64,000 bases of DNA from Kitasatospora mediocidica KCTC 9733 (GTDB taxonomy: Bacteria; Actinomycetota; Actinomycetes; Streptomycetales; Streptomycetaceae), in the NCBI RefSeq assembly GCF_000744225.1, contig NZ_JQLN01000007.1, forward strand, positions 496,001-560,000, written 5' to 3'. How positions within the stretch are numbered: position 1 is the stretch's first letter; the number at the start of each line of letters is the position of its first letter. A program made the position numbers and the translations under genes. Positions 61,108 through 64,000 of the stretch are shown in pieces. The notes under the pieces are model-generated. The model did no database searches and was not told where the DNA came from. It saw only the letters and a program-made list of their open reading frames with translations.

Positions 61108-61431
61108 GTGACGTCGAGCCATGATCCACGGCTGCTGAAAGGCGTGTTGTCGCTGGTGCTGCTGCACCTGCTGGCCGAACGGGAGTCCTACGGGTACGAA
61201 GTCGTGCAGCGGCTCCAGGCGGCCGGCTTCTCCGATGTTCCGGAGGGCACGGTGCACCCGGCCCTGTCCCGGTTGGAGCGCGAGGGCCGGCTCAGCACCC
61301 GGCTGGTCGCCTCCCCGAGCGGCCCGGCGCGCAAGTACTACCAGCTGACTCCGGTCGGCCGTGACGCCCTGACCACGGGAAAGGCAGCCTCGTTGAACCA
61401 GAACGCGGTCGCATGCCGCCCCTGCCCGTGA
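61108..61431 (+). CDS. PadR-family regulator, shortened C-terminus
   Basis: A 107-residue protein from GTG 61108 with a PadR winged helix: LLKGVLSLVLLHLLAERESY, GYEVVQRLQAAGF, EGTVHPALSRLEREG and KYYQLTPVGRDAL. PadR domains normally continue into at least one more dimerisation helix; here the family match stops around TTGKAA and an unrelated tail with two cysteines follows. This suggests a truncation or rearrangement at about 61385, so function is uncertain. Confidence 0.78.
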   Translation: MTSSHDPRLLKGVLSLVLLHLLAERESYGYEVVQRLQAAGFSDVPEGTVHPALSRLEREGRLSTRLVASPSGPARKYYQLTPVGRDALTTGKAASLNQNAVACRPCP

Positions 61432-61655
61432 CCTCGCCCGAAGGGCAGCGTCGCACGGCCGGCGTGGCCGACGATCGCGTCGATGGTTGCGTCTTGATGG
61501 CTGGGGAGAGTGGACATGGTTCGGGAGCACAACCAACGGTCGAGATCGCCAAGCGAGCTGCCCGAGCACTGCGGTGGAGCCTCGGGGGAGCTCCACCCCT
61601 AGACCGACCGACACATGGTGGGCGGCGTCGCGGGGCGATGGCTGTCGCCTCGGGC

Positions 61656-61690
61656 GGGTGCCCGGCGCGGTGATGCCGCGCCGGGCACCC
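61656..61690 (-). terminator. Hairpin terminator after ribosome-inactivating protein gene
   Basis: GGGTGCCCGGCGCGG (61656-61670) and CCGCGCCGGGCACCC (61676-61690) form a perfect 15-base stem with a five-base loop, seven bases beyond the stop of the leftward gene that ends at 61698. The interval 61432-61655 contains no convincing gene. Confidence 0.78.
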
Positions 61691-61697
61691 GGACAGA

Positions 61698-62612
61698 TCA
61701 GAAGTACGTTCCCAGCGCCAGGGTGTAGGTGTAGCGCATGTTGTACTGCTCCAAGCTGTTGTAGTCCTGACCGTCGAGCCGCAAGGTGGCGAGGGTCGTG
61801 CCCGGCGGCAGAGGGCTGACGGCCGCATGGAGCCACCGTGAGATGGGGCTCCAAGCGTTCTCCAGATTCACCTGGGCAAGCGACAGCTTTGTGCTCGACC
61901 CCGACGCGTAGCTATATATGTTGCGGCTCACCGTTATGGCGATGTCCTGGAACCGGGCTGCCTCGGCGACGGCCTGGATCAGGATGATCAAGCTAGCCCG
62001 GAAGCCGCGCTGTGCGGTCTCGGTCATGTTGTGGTTGTATCCGCTCACCGCGCGGATGGCCTCCGCGATCGTGTAGCCGTTCATTCCCACGGCGCCGCGG
62101 GTGTCGCTGCCGAGTGCGTCGTAAGTCGAGTCGAAGCCGAGGTCGGTGACTGCGGCCGGTGTGCCGTTGCGCTGCAGGATGGCCTGCAGCTCGGCGCGCT
62201 GGTCGTGGAAGCCGACCGCGCCGGTCGCCGAACCACTGTTCGGGCTGGGTGTCCACACGCCCATCACGTAGAGGTTGTCGGAGCGCAGAAAGAGGGAGGC
62301 GACAGACTGGTCGTCGTTCATGATGCGGATCTCGACAGCTCGCGCTCCGTCCTGCCGCAGACGCTCGGTGGCGGTGACGCTGTTCCCGACGCGGTGGCCG
62401 ACCGTGCCCCGCAACGCGCCGAGCATGCTCCAGTAGCGACCGTAGGCATCCTTCATGTCCCCGCTCAGAAGACTGTGGACGTTCCAGATGATCTGCTCAC
62501 GCGGGCGCGTCGTGTCAGCGTGGGCGGAGGTGGCGGTCAGACCGGCCAAGGTCAGAACAGCGAGCGAAGCTGCCAGCAAGCGCGTGAGCGCGGCGCGCAG
62601 AGTTGACGTCAC
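61698..62612 (-). CDS. Secreted ribosome-inactivating protein (ricin A-chain-like rRNA N-glycosidase)
   Basis: A 304-residue protein from GTG 62612, with GAAGGG upstream. The first ~32 residues are a Sec signal (LLAASLAVLTLAGLTATSAHA). The mature part matches the RIP fold: Y115 in DNLYVMG, Y164 in STYDALG, E217 and R220 in VAEAARFQDI, and W254 in LENAWSPIS. These correspond in order and spacing to ricin Y80, Y123, E177, R180 and W211. RIPs remove one adenine from the sarcin-ricin loop of 28S rRNA. Bacterial members are known in Streptomyces; the role could be defence against eukaryotes or competitors. No lectin chain or immunity gene is adjacent. Confidence 0.87.
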   Translation of the reverse strand: MTSTLRAALTRLLAASLAVLTLAGLTATSAHADTTRPREQIIWNVHSLLSGDMKDAYGRYWSMLGALRGTVGHRVGNSVTATERLRQDGARAVEIRIMNDDQSVASLFLRSDNLYVMGVWTPSPNSGSATGAVGFHDQRAELQAILQRNGTPAAVTDLGFDSTYDALGSDTRGAVGMNGYTIAEAIRAVSGYNHNMTETAQRGFRASLIILIQAVAEAARFQDIAITVSRNIYSYASGSSTKLSLAQVNLENAWSPISRWLHAAVSPLPPGTTLATLRLDGQDYNSLEQYNMRYTYTLALGTYF

Positions 62613-63025
62613 GGGTTGAGCCCTTCGGTAGGCGGTGCACTGTCACGAGTGGCCGCGCCCCAAAGAGCGGCATGGGCACCCGTGGTCCGGGCGAGAGCTC
62701 GGCAGGCAGCCTGTCGGCGATCCGTGCCAGGCCAGGCACCATTGTGGAGACGGGTGAGGGGCGAGGTGGCGGGATCGCCGAGACGGTGTCCGAAAGGGCA
62801 GAGTCAGAGGGCGGTTTGTGAGTACACACTCCGATGTTCTCGTGCGGCCCTGCGTGTCCTGATACCAGGGCAGCGATCGCGCGCGAACCACCACCGACAC
62901 GACCGGCTCAAAAGCCGGCTGGTTTCTCATGCCGTCCCGGCGGAATGAGAAACCAGCCGTCCAGGTTCCAGGGACAGATCGCCCGGGGCCTGCCCGGTGA
63001 GGACACCTTCAGAGAGAAGACGACG
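62613..63025. other. Divergent intergenic region between RIP and oxidoreductase genes
   Basis: 413 bases without a supported gene. It carries the promoters for both flanking genes and a long inverted repeat at 62916-62959. The rightward frame open from 62834 is non-coding ahead of the ATG at 63026. Confidence 0.5.
62916..62959. promoter_or_regulatory. Perfect 15-base inverted repeat upstream of quinone oxidoreductase gene
   Basis: CGGCTGGTTTCTCAT (62916-62930) and ATGAGAAACCAGCCG (62945-62959) are perfect complements separated by 14 bases, ending 66 bases before the oxidoreductase ATG. The arms are less GC-rich than typical local terminators. It could be an operator for a dimeric regulator, a leader hairpin or the end of a lost element. 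Confidence 0.6.
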
Positions 63026-63952
63026 ATGCGTGCTGTCATCCTGTCCGAATACGGTGGTTCCGACGTGCTCCGCGTCGTCGAGGTCCCGACCCCTGAGCCT
63101 GGTGACGGTCAGGTCCGTATCCGCGTCGCGGCGGCCGCGTTGAACCCCGCCGACGCCTTGATTCGTTCCGGCGCCCTGGCCTCGCGCGTCCCGGTGCGGG
63201 ACTACTACATTCCCGGTCTCGACGTCGCCGGAACCGTTGACGCCCTGGGCGCGGATGTCCACGGCTTCACGGTCGGTGACACGGTGATCGGCTTGTCCGA
63301 CTGGCCGGACACCCAGGCGGGCACGCACGCCGAGTACGTCGTCCTGCCCGCCACCGCCGTCGCTGCCGCACCCCGGCACGCGAGCCCGGTGGAGGCAGCG
63401 ACACTCCCGCTGAACGGACTCACCGCCTGGCAGGCACTGGATCTGCTCGCAGCTGCGGACGGCGCCACTGTGGCGATCACCGGTGCCGCAGGCGCCGTAG
63501 GCGGCTATCTCGTCGAGCTGGCGACCGCGCGTGGTCTGCGGGTCGTCGCCGTCGCCGGGTCCCAGGACGAGGGACTGGTACGCAAGTTGGGCGCCACCGT
63601 CTTCGTCCGGCGCTCTGCGGACCCCGCCGCCGCGATCCGCGCAGCCGTTCCCGGCGGAGTCGCCGGGCTGATAGATGCCGCAGCCTTGAACGGGTCAGTG
63701 ATCGGTGCGCTGGCAGACGGCGGCACGTTCGTCAGTGTCCTCGGCAGTGGCCCGGCAGCGGAGCGCGGAATCCGGATCTCCCAGGTCCGGGTTCACAGCG
63801 ACGCGGTCCAGCTCGCCGAGCTGGCCACCCTCGCGGACGCCGGCCTGGTCACCCTGCGGGTGGACCGGGAGATGCCACTCTCCGAAGCCGCCGCAGCTCA
63901 CGACGCTCTGGCCTCGCGCGGCCTGCGTGGGCGCATCGTCCTCGTCCCCTGA
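63026..63952 (+). CDS. NADP-dependent quinone oxidoreductase / zinc-independent alcohol dehydrogenase family
   Basis: A 308-residue MDR-superfamily protein from ATG 63026 (AGAGAGAAG upstream). It starts with RAVILSEYGGSDVLRVVEVP, the GroES-like domain shows LNPADALIRSGAL and GLDVAGTVDALG, and the Rossmann segment is VAITGAAGAVGGYLVELATA. Cysteine zinc ligands are absent, as expected for the quinone oxidoreductase group. It reduces quinones or enones with NADPH; no neighbouring genes define its role. Confidence 0.9.
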   Translation: MRAVILSEYGGSDVLRVVEVPTPEPGDGQVRIRVAAAALNPADALIRSGALASRVPVRDYYIPGLDVAGTVDALGADVHGFTVGDTVIGLSDWPDTQAGTHAEYVVLPATAVAAAPRHASPVEAATLPLNGLTAWQALDLLAAADGATVAITGAAGAVGGYLVELATARGLRVVAVAGSQDEGLVRKLGATVFVRRSADPAAAIRAAVPGGVAGLIDAAALNGSVIGALADGGTFVSVLGSGPAAERGIRISQVRVHSDAVQLAELATLADAGLVTLRVDREMPLSEAAAAHDALASRGLRGRIVLVP

Positions 63953-64000
63953 CGAGCTGACCGCTACCCACGGACCGGTCTGACCGTTACCGCGCCGGCC

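Noticed and set aside
61338..61532. Small leftward ORF between the PadR and RIP genes
   Set aside because: 64 codons, no recognisable motif and no ribosome binding site that decides a start; it may be part of a decayed element but cannot be supported.

Overview
The window is very GC-rich actinomycete DNA with a strong third-position G/C bias. It has frequent GTG/TTG starts and ATGA/GTGA gene overlaps. It also carries a SARP-type regulator, a LuxR-type regulator with an early TTA (bldA) codon, and a secreted GH27 glycosidase. Together these point to Streptomyces, Kitasatospora or a close relative. I read families from motifs and could run no database search.

Bases 1-47301 look like one large natural-product gene cluster. 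At the left edge are a MocR-type regulator (cut by the window) and an MFS exporter. Next comes an unusual subcluster (3088-11233): a heme-oxygenase-like diiron oxidase, three ATP-grasp ligases, a fourth ATP-grasp-like protein, a protein fusing an N-acetyltransferase to a 2Fe-2S ferredoxin, and a peptide-binding-protein homologue without a signal peptide. A TTA-containing LuxR regulator, an EamA exporter and a NUDIX remnant separate this from a dispersed NRPS/PKS assembly line. On the + strand the line has a degenerate lone condensation domain, C-A-T, an acyl-CoA dehydrogenase, A-T, A-T, and C-(A remnant)-T-SDR. On the - strand it has C-T, A-T and A-T-C. Back on + it has C-A-T, MbtH, a third MFS exporter, KS-AT-T, a type II thioesterase and an atypical acyl-CoA dehydrogenase. 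A SARP/NB-ARC regulator closes the cluster. There are six adenylation domains, mostly on small free-standing proteins, one near-canonical valine code, and no type I thioesterase.

Bases 47682-57704 form a sugar-utilisation locus. It holds a class II aldolase, a PfkB kinase, a ROK kinase, a SIS-domain isomerase/deaminase, two ABC permeases and a lipoprotein binding protein on the - strand. Divergent from these are a secreted GH27 alpha-galactosidase or alpha-N-acetylgalactosaminidase with a ricin-type lectin domain and a DeoR regulator. The set best fits galactosamine/GalNAc or galactoside breakdown through tagatose phosphates. No ABC ATPase or deacetylase gene is present.

Bases 57709-63952 hold unlinked genes: two GNAT-type acetyltransferases, a DHFR/RibD-like reductase, a kinase fragment, an NTF2-like protein, a shortened PadR regulator, a secreted ricin-A-like ribosome-inactivating protein with all five expected active-site residues, and a quinone oxidoreductase. 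Strong inverted repeats mark several likely terminators. I saw no tRNA, rRNA, CRISPR array or intact insertion sequence.
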